A DNA stretch of 64,000 bases, from NCBI RefSeq assembly GCF_013664685.1, contig NZ_JAAKDE010000015.1:62001-126000 (forward strand), written 5' to 3'. Source of the DNA: Capillibacterium thermochitinicola (GTDB taxonomy: Bacteria; Bacillota; UBA4882; UBA10575). This document shows positions 36,497 through 45,521 of this stretch, in pieces (positions within the stretch are counted from its first letter, which is position 1; every line of letters starts with the position of its first letter). A program made the translations under genes and the position numbers. The notes below the pieces were generated by a model that was not told the origin of the DNA, did not search any database, and saw nothing but the letters and a program-made list of their open reading frames with translations.

Positions 36497-36919
36497 TTTA
36501 AAGTAATCTACCATTGGGAGGGCGAAGATGGGGTGGCCCCTTTGGCGGCCGCCATTCATCTCGGGTATTTACCCTCCCGGGTCGAGACCGAAGCGGAGCT
36601 CCGTTTCCTTCTCCGGCAAGAACTGCCGTTGCGGAAAGGGGTTACTCCCCGCGAATTTGGCGTGTTGTTTCTGGCGGGGCGGGGACGGCGAGGGGAAGAG
36701 GTTTACACCTTGGCCACCGGAAAAAAACCGGCTTTGGTGCTGAAAACAATCACGAAGCTCCTTCCGCTTCTGGGGGAAGACCCATTAAATTACCATTTTA
36801 TTGACTGTAAAGCCGCCCTTGACCAGTACCGCAAGCAGAGAGCTGTGAGTAGCCCGGCACTTTGCGGTTGGTATAATGCGATCGGCCGGATGGTCCGGGA
36901 AGTGCAAAGGAGTTTGTAG
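36497..36919 (+). CDS. DUF3189 family protein, copy 1, no canonical start codon
   Basis: Partner of the next gene, which it resembles. From an in-frame TTT at 36497 it reads FKVIYHWEGEDGVAPLAAAI, matching VKVIYHCYGRAHSSVVASHL of copy 2, so the true N-terminus lies here. GGAGG ends eight bases before this TTT, just where a start codon belongs, yet no ATG, GTG or TTG exists between the spoIIP stop and GTG at 36533. Initiating at 36533 would remove the conserved first strand. About 140 residues, ending GWYNAIGRMVREVQRSL. Function unknown; DUF3189 genes come in pairs in spore-forming Clostridia. Confidence 0.75.
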   Translation, partial: FKVIYHWEGEDGVAPLAAAIHLGYLPSRVETEAELRFLLRQELPLRKGVTPREFGVLFLAGRGRRGEEVYTLATGKKPALVLKTITKLLPLLGEDPLNYHFIDCKAALDQYRKQRAVSSPALCGWYNAIGRMVREVQRSL

Positions 36920-37381
36920 GTGAAGGTAATCTATCATTGCTACGGACGGGCCCATTCGTCGGTGGTTGCTTCCCATTTACATTTGGGAAACTTGCCGCTG
37001 GACGGACCCGTCTCGCCGGAGCAAATTATGGCGATCCCCGAATTTGACCGCGCCGAAGCGGAGGACTTTGGCGAGCCATATTTTGTGGGTCGGGACGAAG
37101 CAGGAAACGAGGTGTATATCTTGGGCCTGAACAGCCAGGCCCCCCTTTGTGTAAGGGCCATTCTCAGCTTGGCCGGCCACCTGGGTGTGGCCGACCAGAT
37201 CATCCTGGTTAACACCTTGACGGCGATTGGTTTGACCACCCGCATCGGGGGTTTTATCTCCAAAAAGCTCCGCTGTCCCCAGTGGGGGAAACCCTTGGCG
37301 GCCCGTGGCATCGTTCAGTCTTTACCCCGCCTGCGGCAATTGGTCAGGGTCGTCAAAAAGGAAATAGCGCGGAAGGGATAA
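36920..37381 (+). CDS. DUF3189 family protein, copy 2
   Basis: 153 residues, beginning VKVIYHCYGRAHSSVVASHL from a GTG immediately after the stop of copy 1. The start looks like a phosphate-binding strand-loop (CYGRAHSSVVA); later LNTLTAIGLTTRIGGFISKK. Conserved in spore-forming anaerobes, function unknown. The two copies are adjacent with no gap and are likely to act together, possibly as a heterodimer. Confidence 0.8.
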   Translation: MKVIYHCYGRAHSSVVASHLHLGNLPLDGPVSPEQIMAIPEFDRAEAEDFGEPYFVGRDEAGNEVYILGLNSQAPLCVRAILSLAGHLGVADQIILVNTLTAIGLTTRIGGFISKKLRCPQWGKPLAARGIVQSLPRLRQLVRVVKKEIARKG

Positions 37382-37442
37382 GTCCGCGATTCTTGAGTAC
37401 CGCGGCCCTTTGACTTGGGTCCAGAGCTGGGGAGGGATTAAG

Positions 37443-38402
37443 ATCAAGATCGGAATTCCACGGGCGTTGCTCTATTACTGGTATGGACCGTTGTGGCGCG
37501 TTTTTTTCGAGGAGTTGGGCCTGACCCCGGTCGTCTCGGGACCAACCGGGAAAGATCTTTTGAACACCGGGGTAAAGGCCAGCGTTGATGAGGCCTGTCT
37601 GCCGGTGAAAGTATTCATCGGCCACTGTTTATCCTTGAGCAACCGCTGTGATTTTTTATTGGCGCCCCGCTTGGTGAGTATAAACCGAAAGGATTATATT
37701 TGCCCTAAATTTATGGGTTTACCGGAGATGGTCAAGCAAGCGGTGGGAAAACAGCCCCTCTTCATTTGGAAAAGTGAGAAAAACTGTGCGATAGGATCAC
37801 CGCAAGCGCTTCCGGCCGCCCTGCGCCAGGGGTATTCCACCCGGCGGATCAAAAAGGGGCTGCAAAAGGCGGAAGCAGCTTTCCGTACCTACCACCGCCT
37901 ACTCCAGAAGGGTTTCTTCCCGGCGGAAGCGGAGGCCGTTCTCTTCGGCGGCGTGCCTCCTGCCCGGGAGGATACGGGGCGGCGGATTGGCCTCATCGGC
38001 CATCCCTATTGTCTATATGATCCTTACATCAATTTAGGGACAATTGGCCTTTTACAACGCTATGGGTTTAAAGTATTAGCCCCTGAGTATATCCCGCCCC
38101 GGCAAATCGAGGAGGAACTGCAGATCCTGGCCAAGCCCATGTTTTGGACTTTGAGTCAACGGATCTTCGGTACCTTCCGTCTTTTGTGCAAACAGAAGGT
38201 GGAGGGGATCATTTACCTCAGCGCCTTTGCCTGTGGTCCGGAAGCTTTAATCGGCGAGCTGGTGAAGAGGGAAGCCAAAGCGCTTGGACTGCCCCTCCTT
38301 CACCTGGTGCTGGATGAGCATTCGGGGGAAGCCGGAATGGTGACGAGAATTGAAGCGTTTATCGATCTTTTACAGAGAAAGAGGAGATTAAGTTGCGTTT
38401 AA
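37443..38402 (+). CDS. 2-hydroxyacyl-CoA dehydratase-like subunit (HgdB/DUF2229 type), A
   Basis: About 320 residues. Homologs begin KIGIPRALLYYWYGPLWRVF, which here starts at ATC 37443, seven bases after GGAGG at 37431; a TTG at 37410 gives an unlikely longer form. Three cysteines in conserved settings (DEACLPVKVFIGH, DYICPKFMGLPEM, SAFACGPEAL) fit a [4Fe-4S] site of HgdA/HgdB proteins. Ends LHLVLDEHSGEAGMVTRIEA. Overlaps the next, related gene by ten bases. Substrate unknown; this clade is often annotated CoA protein activase. Confidence 0.78.
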   Translation: MKIGIPRALLYYWYGPLWRVFFEELGLTPVVSGPTGKDLLNTGVKASVDEACLPVKVFIGHCLSLSNRCDFLLAPRLVSINRKDYICPKFMGLPEMVKQAVGKQPLFIWKSEKNCAIGSPQALPAALRQGYSTRRIKKGLQKAEAAFRTYHRLLQKGFFPAEAEAVLFGGVPPAREDTGRRIGLIGHPYCLYDPYINLGTIGLLQRYGFKVLAPEYIPPRQIEEELQILAKPMFWTLSQRIFGTFRLLCKQKVEGIIYLSAFACGPEALIGELVKREAKALGLPLLHLVLDEHSGEAGMVTRIEAFIDLLQRKRRLSCV

Positions 38403-39499
38403 CCTTTCCCCATATGGGGCTCCTTTCGATTCCGGTGGAGACTTTGCTGAACAGCCTTGGCCACGAGGCGGTGCCTGCCCCGCCGACCAATAAACGCACT
38501 TTTGAACTGGGAGTCAAGTATTCGCCGGAAGGAGCCTGTCTCCCTTTTAAGATTAACCTGGGTAACTTTATTGAGGCTTTGGAACAGGGAGCGGAAGGAA
38601 TTTTGATGGGCGGGGGTGTCGGCCCTTGCCGTTTCGGTTATTACGCTCAGGTTCAACAACGGATCCTGGCGGATTTGGGTTATAAATTCGAGCTGTTCCT
38701 GATCGAACCGTTGGGGGGTGAGCGGCGGGAGCTTTACCGCACGTTACGGATGTTGCTGGCGAATGTTCCGCTAACCCAGGCTATGGCCGCCTTTCGCCTG
38801 GCCTGGCAGAAGATCCGCTGGGTCGATCAGGGCAACGCGCTGCTCCGTTACATCCTACCCCGTAGTGGAGACCGGGTGAAAGCGCAGCGCAGTTACGAAC
38901 ATTTTCTGGCGGCGATGCGGCAGGAGAAAAAGATGGAAAAGTTCGGCGACCACTACCGGGAACTTGAGCAGGAGCTCCGTGGGAACCTCCGGCCCGAGAC
39001 CGAACCGCCGCTGCGGGTTAAGATTATCGGTGAAATCTATATGGTATTGGAACCAAGGGTCAATTTCCACCTGGAAATGCTTCTGGGCGAAATGGGGGTG
39101 GAAGTGGTCCGGACCATGTCCGTCTCCCAGTGGTTGGAAGAGCATTTGTTTGGCTTTTTCTACCCCCACCACCGGCGGCGCACGGTTCTGCTTTCCGCAC
39201 CTTTTTTGCCGTCCTTTGTTGGCGGCCACGGCCGGGAAACCATTGCGGAAATGGTCGATGCGGGGGTTAACGGTTTGGATGGGGTGATCCAAGTCCTACC
39301 CTTCACCTGTATGCCGGAGATTGTCGCCCAAAGTATTACCCCGGCGGTCAGCGCCGCCTACCAACTTCCCATATTGACCCTGGTCCTCGATGAGCATTCG
39401 GCGGAAGCGGGCGTGCTGACCCGTTTGGAAGCCTTTGTCGATCTGCTGCGGCGCCGCCGGGCGCAGGGCAAGGGGGCAAGGAGAGTGTTCTCCAGCTAA
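38393..39499 (+). CDS. 2-hydroxyacyl-CoA dehydratase-like subunit, B
   Basis: 368 residues, related to subunit A and likely its partner. It also keeps three cysteines: PEGACLPFKINLGNF (C49), GGGVGPCRFGYYAQ (C79) and VLPFTCMPEIVAQ near residue 303. It ends LTLVLDEHSAEAGVLTRLEA, almost the same as subunit A. TTG start within the end of A. A two-subunit, two-cluster protein reduced by the archerase encoded next is the natural reading. Confidence 0.8.
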   Translation: MRLTFPHMGLLSIPVETLLNSLGHEAVPAPPTNKRTFELGVKYSPEGACLPFKINLGNFIEALEQGAEGILMGGGVGPCRFGYYAQVQQRILADLGYKFELFLIEPLGGERRELYRTLRMLLANVPLTQAMAAFRLAWQKIRWVDQGNALLRYILPRSGDRVKAQRSYEHFLAAMRQEKKMEKFGDHYRELEQELRGNLRPETEPPLRVKIIGEIYMVLEPRVNFHLEMLLGEMGVEVVRTMSVSQWLEEHLFGFFYPHHRRRTVLLSAPFLPSFVGGHGRETIAEMVDAGVNGLDGVIQVLPFTCMPEIVAQSITPAVSAAYQLPILTLVLDEHSAEAGVLTRLEAFVDLLRRRRAQGKGARRVFSS

Positions 39500-39598
39500 G
39501 AAAACTTATCTAAGAAGTTCAAGTCACTCATGAAAACCATCCTGCCCTAATCGAAAGGGCTAGGAGCGATGAGTAACGCGTTTTTGGAAGGTGATCCG

Positions 39599-40573
39599 AT
39601 GGAAGACGGTGTTTATCTAGGGGTGGATGTAGGTTCGGTCAGTACGAACCTGGTGGTGATGGCGCCCAGCGGGCGGATTATCAAAAAAATCTACCTGCGG
39701 ACCGAGGGCAACCCCATTGGTTCGGTTCAAAAGGCCTTTTGTGAAGTGGCACCGGAGTTTGCGGCGGTAAAGGTCTTGGGGGTTGGGGTGACCGGTTCGG
39801 GGCGGCAGTTGATTGGGACCATTATCGGGGCCGATGTGATCAAAAACGAGATTACCGCCCACGGGGTGGCGGCTTTACGTGCTTATCCCGAAGTCCGGAC
39901 GGTGCTGGAGATTGGCGGCCAGGATTCAAAGATTATTCTGATTGAAAACGGGGTGGCGGTGGATTTCGGGATGAATACGGTCTGCGCGGCCGGAACCGGT
40001 TCGTTCCTGGACCAACAGGCGCACCGGCTTAACCTGTCAATCTCCGAATTTGGTCAGATTGCTTTACGTTCAAAAAATCCGGTGCGGATCGCGGGGCGTT
40101 GTTCGGTCTTTGCCGAATCGGACATGATCCACAAGCAACAGATGGGCCACAGCCTGGAGGATATTGTGGCGGGCTTATGTACGGCCCTGGTCCGGAACTA
40201 CTTGAACAATGTGGGGAAAGGGAAGGAAATCCGGCCGCCGATCCTGTTCCAGGGGGGCGTGGCGGCGAACGCCGGGATAAAAAGGGCTTTCGAGCAGGAG
40301 TTGGGGCACCCGGTGATCGTTCCGGAGTACTACGATACGATGGGTGCCTGGGGTTGTGCCTTACTGGCCCAGGAGGAAAAAGCGGCCTACGGCAAGACGC
40401 GTTTTCGCGGGTTCCAACTGGCGGAGGAGGAGATCAGCGTCACCAGTTTCGAGTGTGTGGACTGTCCCAACCGCTGCGAGGTGATCAACGTCCATATTAA
40501 CCGGCGCCCGCTCTCGGGTTGGGGCGACCGCTGCGGCAAGTGGCAAAGGATAAACGCCGAAGCCACCGGGTAA
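39599..40573 (+). CDS. Archerase-type activase (BadF/BadG/BcrA/BcrD/HgdC ATPase)
   Basis: ATP-driven electron injector for 2-hydroxyacyl-CoA dehydratase or double-cubane-cluster proteins. About 324 residues with the ASKHA phosphate loop YLGVDVGSVSTNLVVM, GGQDSKIILIENG, the two cluster cysteines in NTVCAAGTGSFLDQQ and IAGRCSVFAESDMIHKQQ, and FQGGVAANAGIKRAFE. A C-terminal extension of about 60 residues adds CVDCPNRC and a later Cys, as in large fused activase proteins. ATG at 39599 after GGAAGGTG is preferred; ATG at 39569 would add ten residues. Confidence 0.88.
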   Translation: MEDGVYLGVDVGSVSTNLVVMAPSGRIIKKIYLRTEGNPIGSVQKAFCEVAPEFAAVKVLGVGVTGSGRQLIGTIIGADVIKNEITAHGVAALRAYPEVRTVLEIGGQDSKIILIENGVAVDFGMNTVCAAGTGSFLDQQAHRLNLSISEFGQIALRSKNPVRIAGRCSVFAESDMIHKQQMGHSLEDIVAGLCTALVRNYLNNVGKGKEIRPPILFQGGVAANAGIKRAFEQELGHPVIVPEYYDTMGAWGCALLAQEEKAAYGKTRFRGFQLAEEEISVTSFECVDCPNRCEVINVHINRRPLSGWGDRCGKWQRINAEATG

Positions 40574-40656
40574 AATAAACCAGAAGAACAAAGAAAGGAC
40601 AACGGGTTCAATCTGACAAGCGCGATCCGTAAACAAGGTAATTTGCACAGGAGAAC

Positions 40657-42327
40657 ATGAGGTTAAGAATGAAAAAACGAACTTTTCGCCGGCCCCGTCC
40701 TGTGGCCGAATTGCGTAAGGATAAGGATAAAGAAGAAAAACAGTGTTCAGGAGTGCAAGGCGGGCAGGAGGAAGGACCACCCCTGGCCTCTGATTTGGCG
40801 GCGAATATCGCCTATTTAAAGGAACGGATCGGAGCCAGCAACGATGTGGTCTTCCGTGAGTTTGTCATTCCCCTGCCCCAACCGGCCCGGGCGGTCCTTG
40901 TCTTTGTGGATGGGCTGGTCAGCGGGCAAACGATTAATGAATATATTCTCCTGACGCTGACTGCTTTTGAGGGGACCGACGCCGACTGGGCACTGGACCG
41001 GCGGAACCTGGCCGAAAAAGTTAAAGAACATATTCTGAGCATCGGTGAAGTAAGCGTTCAGAACCAATGGGCACCGGTGATCACCGCGATTCTGTCCGGG
41101 GAGTCGGCTTTATTTTTAGAAGGCGAAGACCGGGTGCTGATCTGCAACACCCGGGGTTGGGAGCACCGGGGGATTGACGAACCGCCCACCGAAGCGGCGG
41201 TTCGGGGACCGCGGGTCGGGTTTAGTGAAGTCTTGCGTACCAATACCGCCCAAGTGCGGCGCTGGATCCGCGACCCGGATCTCAGGATCAAAGGAATAAA
41301 AGTGGGGAAACGTACCCAGACCGATGTGGCCATTGTTTTTCTGGAGTCGGTCGCCAACCCCGACCTGGTGGCCGAGGTTGAGAAGCGCCTGCAGCGGATC
41401 GACATCGACGGGGTGTTGGAGAGCGCCTATTTGCAGGAATACATTGAAGACCAGCCGTACAGCCTCTTTCCGACCTTGCAAGTGACGGAACGGGTGGACC
41501 GGGTGGTGGCGGCCTTGCTCGACGGAAAAGTGGCGGTTCTGGTCGACAATACCCCTTTTGCCCTCTTGATGCCGGTCACCTTCTGGCAGCTTTATTATTC
41601 GGCGGAAGATTACTATCACCGGTGGCCGCTGTCCATCCTGATCCGGATGATCCGTTTTCTCGCCTTTTTCTTCTCGCTGTATCTACCGGCCATCTTTATT
41701 GCGCTCGCGGTTCATAACCCGGAGCTTATCCCATTTAACCTGGCGATCAAAATTGCCGGAACGCGCGAAGGGATTCCATTTCCCGTTTTCCTGGAGACCT
41801 TGTTCATGGAACTGGCCATCGAGATTCTCCGGGAAGCCTCGATCCGGTTGCCCGGCCCCTTCGGCCAGACCATCGGGATCGTGGGCGGTTTTATCCTGGG
41901 TGATACGGCGGTCCGGGCCGGTTTAATCTCCCCGATCATGACGATTATTGTGGCTTTAACCGCGATCTGTTCTTTTACCGCGCCCAGCTTCGGGGTGGCG
42001 ATTACCATGCGGATCTTACGGTTCCCGTTAATGCTGATTGGACAGGTCGGCGGGTTATACGGTCTATCGATTGCGACCATTCTGCTGTTAATCAATATGG
42101 CCGGGATCCGTTCCTTCGGCGTGCCCTTCCTTTCGCCGGTCGTGCCATTGAACCTTTCTGATCTAAAGGATTTCTTGTTCGTCGCTCCGCGCTGGGCGAT
42201 GATTAAACGGCCGCTGATCAACGAACCCATTGATATCCGGCGGGAAGGTTCCAAAGCGAGAAACTGGCGCGAAGCGTTGCTTTACCCGCCGTCCCGTCGG
42301 CCCCGAGGAGGAAAACAGGAAGAATGA
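40657..42327 (+). CDS. gerKA: Spore germination protein, GerA family (A subunit)
   Basis: A subunit of a nutrient germinant receptor in the spore inner membrane. 556 residues: soluble N-terminal half (NIAYLKERIGASNDVVFREF, RTNTAQVRRWIRDPDLRIKG) and a C-terminal half with about five membrane segments, including PFGQTIGIVGGFILGDTAVR and ITMRILRFPLMLIGQVGGLY. ATG at 40657 or 40669. First gene of an operon gerA-gerB-gerC-menA-hepT, all overlapping or adjacent. The symbol is by type only. Confidence 0.93.
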   Translation: MRLRMKKRTFRRPRPVAELRKDKDKEEKQCSGVQGGQEEGPPLASDLAANIAYLKERIGASNDVVFREFVIPLPQPARAVLVFVDGLVSGQTINEYILLTLTAFEGTDADWALDRRNLAEKVKEHILSIGEVSVQNQWAPVITAILSGESALFLEGEDRVLICNTRGWEHRGIDEPPTEAAVRGPRVGFSEVLRTNTAQVRRWIRDPDLRIKGIKVGKRTQTDVAIVFLESVANPDLVAEVEKRLQRIDIDGVLESAYLQEYIEDQPYSLFPTLQVTERVDRVVAALLDGKVAVLVDNTPFALLMPVTFWQLYYSAEDYYHRWPLSILIRMIRFLAFFFSLYLPAIFIALAVHNPELIPFNLAIKIAGTREGIPFPVFLETLFMELAIEILREASIRLPGPFGQTIGIVGGFILGDTAVRAGLISPIMTIIVALTAICSFTAPSFGVAITMRILRFPLMLIGQVGGLYGLSIATILLLINMAGIRSFGVPFLSPVVPLNLSDLKDFLFVAPRWAMIKRPLINEPIDIRREGSKARNWREALLYPPSRRPRGGKQEE

Positions 42328-43421
42328 ATGGGAAACAACGGTTGTTATCGGCTCGCCAAATCACCTTGTTGGTTTTGGGTTTCGGGATCGGGGGAGGGGT
42401 TTTAACCCTCCCCAGTTCGGCAGCGGCAGTCTTTGGGCCCTCCGGTTGGCTGCTGGTTTTCGTTCTGGGTTTGTTATACACCGGAAGTGGCTGGATTGCC
42501 GCCCGGTTGGCCGCCAAGTTTCCCGAGGAGACGATCATCGAATACAGCCCCCGCCTCCTTGGAAAATGGTTCGGCTTCCTGTTCAACGTGGTCTTTATTC
42601 TTCACTTATTTCTGGTTATTCCGGTGAACATCCGGATTCTCCAGGAACTGGTCAACATCTCGCTCCTCCCGGGGGCGCCCACTTGGTTCGTGAGCGGCTC
42701 CTATCTTTTGGTCATGATCTACGGCGCGACCCGCCCGGTTGACCAGATTGCACAAGTGAATGAGCTTCTAATCGAGATCGCTGTGCTTATCGGCTCTTTT
42801 GTCGCCCTTGCGGCTTTACAGCATTTTAAACTGCTGCATCTAATGCCGCTGTTCAGTTGGGACCAGCTCAAGCTGGACAAAATCGATCAGTTGGTCGGGA
42901 TGACTTTCGCCTTTGGGAGTATTCCGGTAGTGAGCATGGTTGTTCCATATATCCAACGACCACAGCAGGTAACAAAGGCAACCGTGAAGGCGATTTTGAT
43001 CATTACCGTGGTTTATACTTTTTTTACCATTTCGGTCCTCGGCGTTTTTGGGTATAAAGAAGCGATCGATCTTTCCTGGGTCGCGCTGGAACTGGCAAAA
43101 TCCGTTAATATTCAGGCGGTTATCCTCCAAAGGTTGGATTTAATCCTGATTGTTTCATGGATCTCAGCCTTGTTTACCACCGGTTTTATCTCCAGTTTTC
43201 TGGTGGGGTCGGGTTTGGCCCAACTGCTCCGGGTCCGTAAAAGATCGGCTATTCTTTGGGGGCTGGTTCCGGTCATTTACTACCTGAGTACCCTCCTGAA
43301 AAATTACTTTGTCTGGAGCAAGGCCGGTTTTTATGTGGCCTTGTTGTCACTGGTGATTACTTTTTTCTGCTATCCTTTGCTTTACCTTTTGAGTTTATGG
43401 AAGGGGAAACGCCATGTCTAG
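42324..43421 (+). CDS. gerKB: Spore germination protein, GerB family (permease-like B subunit)
   Basis: 365 residues with ten membrane segments of the amino-acid permease fold; in the germinant receptor it forms the ligand-binding membrane subunit. Typical start SARQITLLVLGFGIGGGVLT. ATG overlaps the gerA stop (ATGA) and its end overlaps gerC by eight bases. Confidence 0.92.
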   Translation: MNGKQRLLSARQITLLVLGFGIGGGVLTLPSSAAAVFGPSGWLLVFVLGLLYTGSGWIAARLAAKFPEETIIEYSPRLLGKWFGFLFNVVFILHLFLVIPVNIRILQELVNISLLPGAPTWFVSGSYLLVMIYGATRPVDQIAQVNELLIEIAVLIGSFVALAALQHFKLLHLMPLFSWDQLKLDKIDQLVGMTFAFGSIPVVSMVVPYIQRPQQVTKATVKAILIITVVYTFFTISVLGVFGYKEAIDLSWVALELAKSVNIQAVILQRLDLILIVSWISALFTTGFISSFLVGSGLAQLLRVRKRSAILWGLVPVIYYLSTLLKNYFVWSKAGFYVALLSLVITFFCYPLLYLLSLWKGKRHV

Positions 43422-44592
43422 AAGGCTGAAGGTTATGGCGAAAGGCAAGGAAGGGTGCTTGCTGGGCGTCCTCCTGGTCGTCATGCTGACGGCCTCCGGA
43501 TGTTGGGGAGGGCGGGAATTGAACGCGCGGGCCTTTGTCACGGCGGTCGCTTTTGACCGGCCGACGGAGGAAGAGGCCGACCCAGGGGAGTTTCTCCTGA
43601 GCGTCCAAATTCCCGTCCCCGCGAAGATGGGCGCCGACAGTGGCGAACAAGGTGGCGGGGGCGGTGCGCCTTTTGTGGTGTACGGGACCACCGCCAAATT
43701 GGTGTCGGTGGGGATTCGTCAACTGCAAAGGCAATTGGACCGGGAACTTTTTTTCGGCCATACCCAACTGTTTTTAATCAATGCCGAAGTGGCGGCGACC
43801 ATCGGGGTGGATCAGCTGTTGGACCATTTTAAGCGGGACTTTCGGGTGCAGCGGATGACCAGGATTGCGATTATCGACGGGGAAGCAAGGGAGATCTTGA
43901 CTATGCAGCCGCCGATCAGCCAGACTCCCTCGGCCTATCTTGAGAATCTGCTTTCGCCGCAAAGCGGAGTTGCCATTAATTATATTTCCGACTTCGGCCG
44001 ATTCCTGGTGGAACAGTCGGACGATGGCATCGAGCCGGTCTTGCCGCGGCTGCAGCCGGGTAAGGATGCGACGATGACCGGGGGAGCGGCCGTGCTAAAA
44101 AACGGGAAGTTTGTGGGCTGGTTGAGCAACTTCGAAACCCGCGGTTTAAATATCATCATAAACCAAAGGATCCGTTCCAGCTATGAAGTCGAATGTCCGC
44201 TCCATCCCGGGGAGACGATCGTGGTCGGCGTGGATGATTTTCGCTCCCGTTACCAGTTACGCGAGGATAATGGGCAAACCGTTTTCCAGATTAAAGTACG
44301 GGGGAAATTTGAGACCATTGAATTTTCTGATCTCCATGGACCCTTGGAAGAGCTTCAAGCCGCTTTGGAACGGAGTGTGAGCAGGGTGGTGCGGCGGGAG
44401 TTGGAACAGACCGTCCGGCGCGCCCAGGAGATGGGGGCGGATTTTTTGGGTGTTGGGCGTTATCTAAGAAGTTATAAGCCAAAATGGTGGCGGCAGGTAA
44501 AGGACAACTGGGAAAAGGAGTTTTTTGCTTTACCCATTGAAGTGGAGGTCGAGATGGAATGGGCAATGACAATCCGGAGGTTCGGGGGATGA
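43414..44592 (+). CDS. gerKC: Spore germination lipoprotein, Ger(x)C family
   Basis: Lipoprotein subunit of the germinant receptor, 392 residues. Signal peptide with lipobox LTASGC (Cys 30), followed by the family motif WGGRELNARAFVTAVAFD and the GerC domains (EVAATIGVDQLLDHFKRDFR, ERSVSRVVRRELEQTVRRAQ, FLGVGRYLRSYKPKWWRQVK). ATG start inside gerB. Its stop overlaps menA. Confidence 0.93.
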   Translation: MSRRLKVMAKGKEGCLLGVLLVVMLTASGCWGGRELNARAFVTAVAFDRPTEEEADPGEFLLSVQIPVPAKMGADSGEQGGGGGAPFVVYGTTAKLVSVGIRQLQRQLDRELFFGHTQLFLINAEVAATIGVDQLLDHFKRDFRVQRMTRIAIIDGEAREILTMQPPISQTPSAYLENLLSPQSGVAINYISDFGRFLVEQSDDGIEPVLPRLQPGKDATMTGGAAVLKNGKFVGWLSNFETRGLNIIINQRIRSSYEVECPLHPGETIVVGVDDFRSRYQLREDNGQTVFQIKVRGKFETIEFSDLHGPLEELQAALERSVSRVVRRELEQTVRRAQEMGADFLGVGRYLRSYKPKWWRQVKDNWEKEFFALPIEVEVEMEWAMTIRRFGG

Positions 44593-45521
44593 GCCGGTTC
44601 CGGCGGCGGCGGTCTCTTTGGCAACCGCTAAGGTTATGGGCACAGGCTTTGCGGGTTCACTTTCTTTCCGCTTCTTTAATCCCGGTCTTGCTCGGGACGG
44701 TCGTTGCCCAAAGCGCGACCACGATCAACGGCTGGCGTTTTCTCCTGGTGCTGGTGGGAGTCTTCTGCTATCACGGCGGGGCTAATCTCATTAATGACTA
44801 TTATGACGAGGAGACGGACCGGCTGAACCGGCAACCATCATTCTTCAATGGGGGAAGCGGGGTCTTGGTGAAGCGGCTCCTGCCGGCAAAGCAGGTAAAA
44901 AAAGCTGCTGTTTTGTGTTTTCTGGTCGGGACGGTTTGTGCTGCGGTGTTGGCTTTAACCGGCGGAGGCGTCGGCGTTGCCCTCTTTGCCTTGGCCGGAT
45001 TGGGCTGTGGTTATTTTTATTCGGCACCCCCCTTTCGCCTGGCGGCGACCGGCTTCGGGGAGCTATGTGTCGGTTTGGCGTTTGGTCCCTTTTTGGTGGT
45101 CGGCACCGTTGCGGCTTTGACCGGGCGTTTTCTCCCCACCGCCCTTCTGGTCTCCCTTCCGGTGGGGATCTTGATTGCCGCGGTGATCCTCACCAACGAA
45201 CTGCCCGACTGCGAGAGTGACCGCCAGACGGGAAAACACACTCTCGTTGTCCGCCTGGGCCGCGAACGGAGTATCCTTCTCCTGTCCCTCCTCCTGGCGC
45301 TTGCTTCTTGTTTGTTGCTCCTGATCTTCGTGGGATTGGGTGCTTCCCGGTACCGGGCTGGTTCGTTGCTGGCCTGGCCTTTGGTTTTTTGGCTGTGGTC
45401 CCAGCGGCGGGCGGGATTAAAACAATTGTCGCGGTTTGTGATGACCAGCGCCGGTGTGATCCTGCTCCATATGGTCAGCGGGTTGATGCTCATTATTACC
45501 TTTATGAGGAGGGGGAGCTGA
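44589..45521 (+). CDS. menA: UbiA-family prenyltransferase, MenA type
   Basis: Membrane prenyltransferase, 310 residues, about nine helices. The first Asp-rich motif is NLINDYYDEETDRLN and the second ELPDCESDRQTGKHTLVVRL; LRVHFLSASLIPVLLGTVVA is typical of 1,4-dihydroxy-2-naphthoate octaprenyltransferase. ATG at 44589 overlaps the gerC stop by four bases, so translation is coupled to the germination genes. No other menaquinone genes are in the window, so the aromatic acceptor is unproven. Confidence 0.85.
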   Translation: MSRFRRRRSLWQPLRLWAQALRVHFLSASLIPVLLGTVVAQSATTINGWRFLLVLVGVFCYHGGANLINDYYDEETDRLNRQPSFFNGGSGVLVKRLLPAKQVKKAAVLCFLVGTVCAAVLALTGGGVGVALFALAGLGCGYFYSAPPFRLAATGFGELCVGLAFGPFLVVGTVAALTGRFLPTALLVSLPVGILIAAVILTNELPDCESDRQTGKHTLVVRLGRERSILLLSLLLALASCLLLLIFVGLGASRYRAGSLLAWPLVFWLWSQRRAGLKQLSRFVMTSAGVILLHMVSGLMLIITFMRRGS

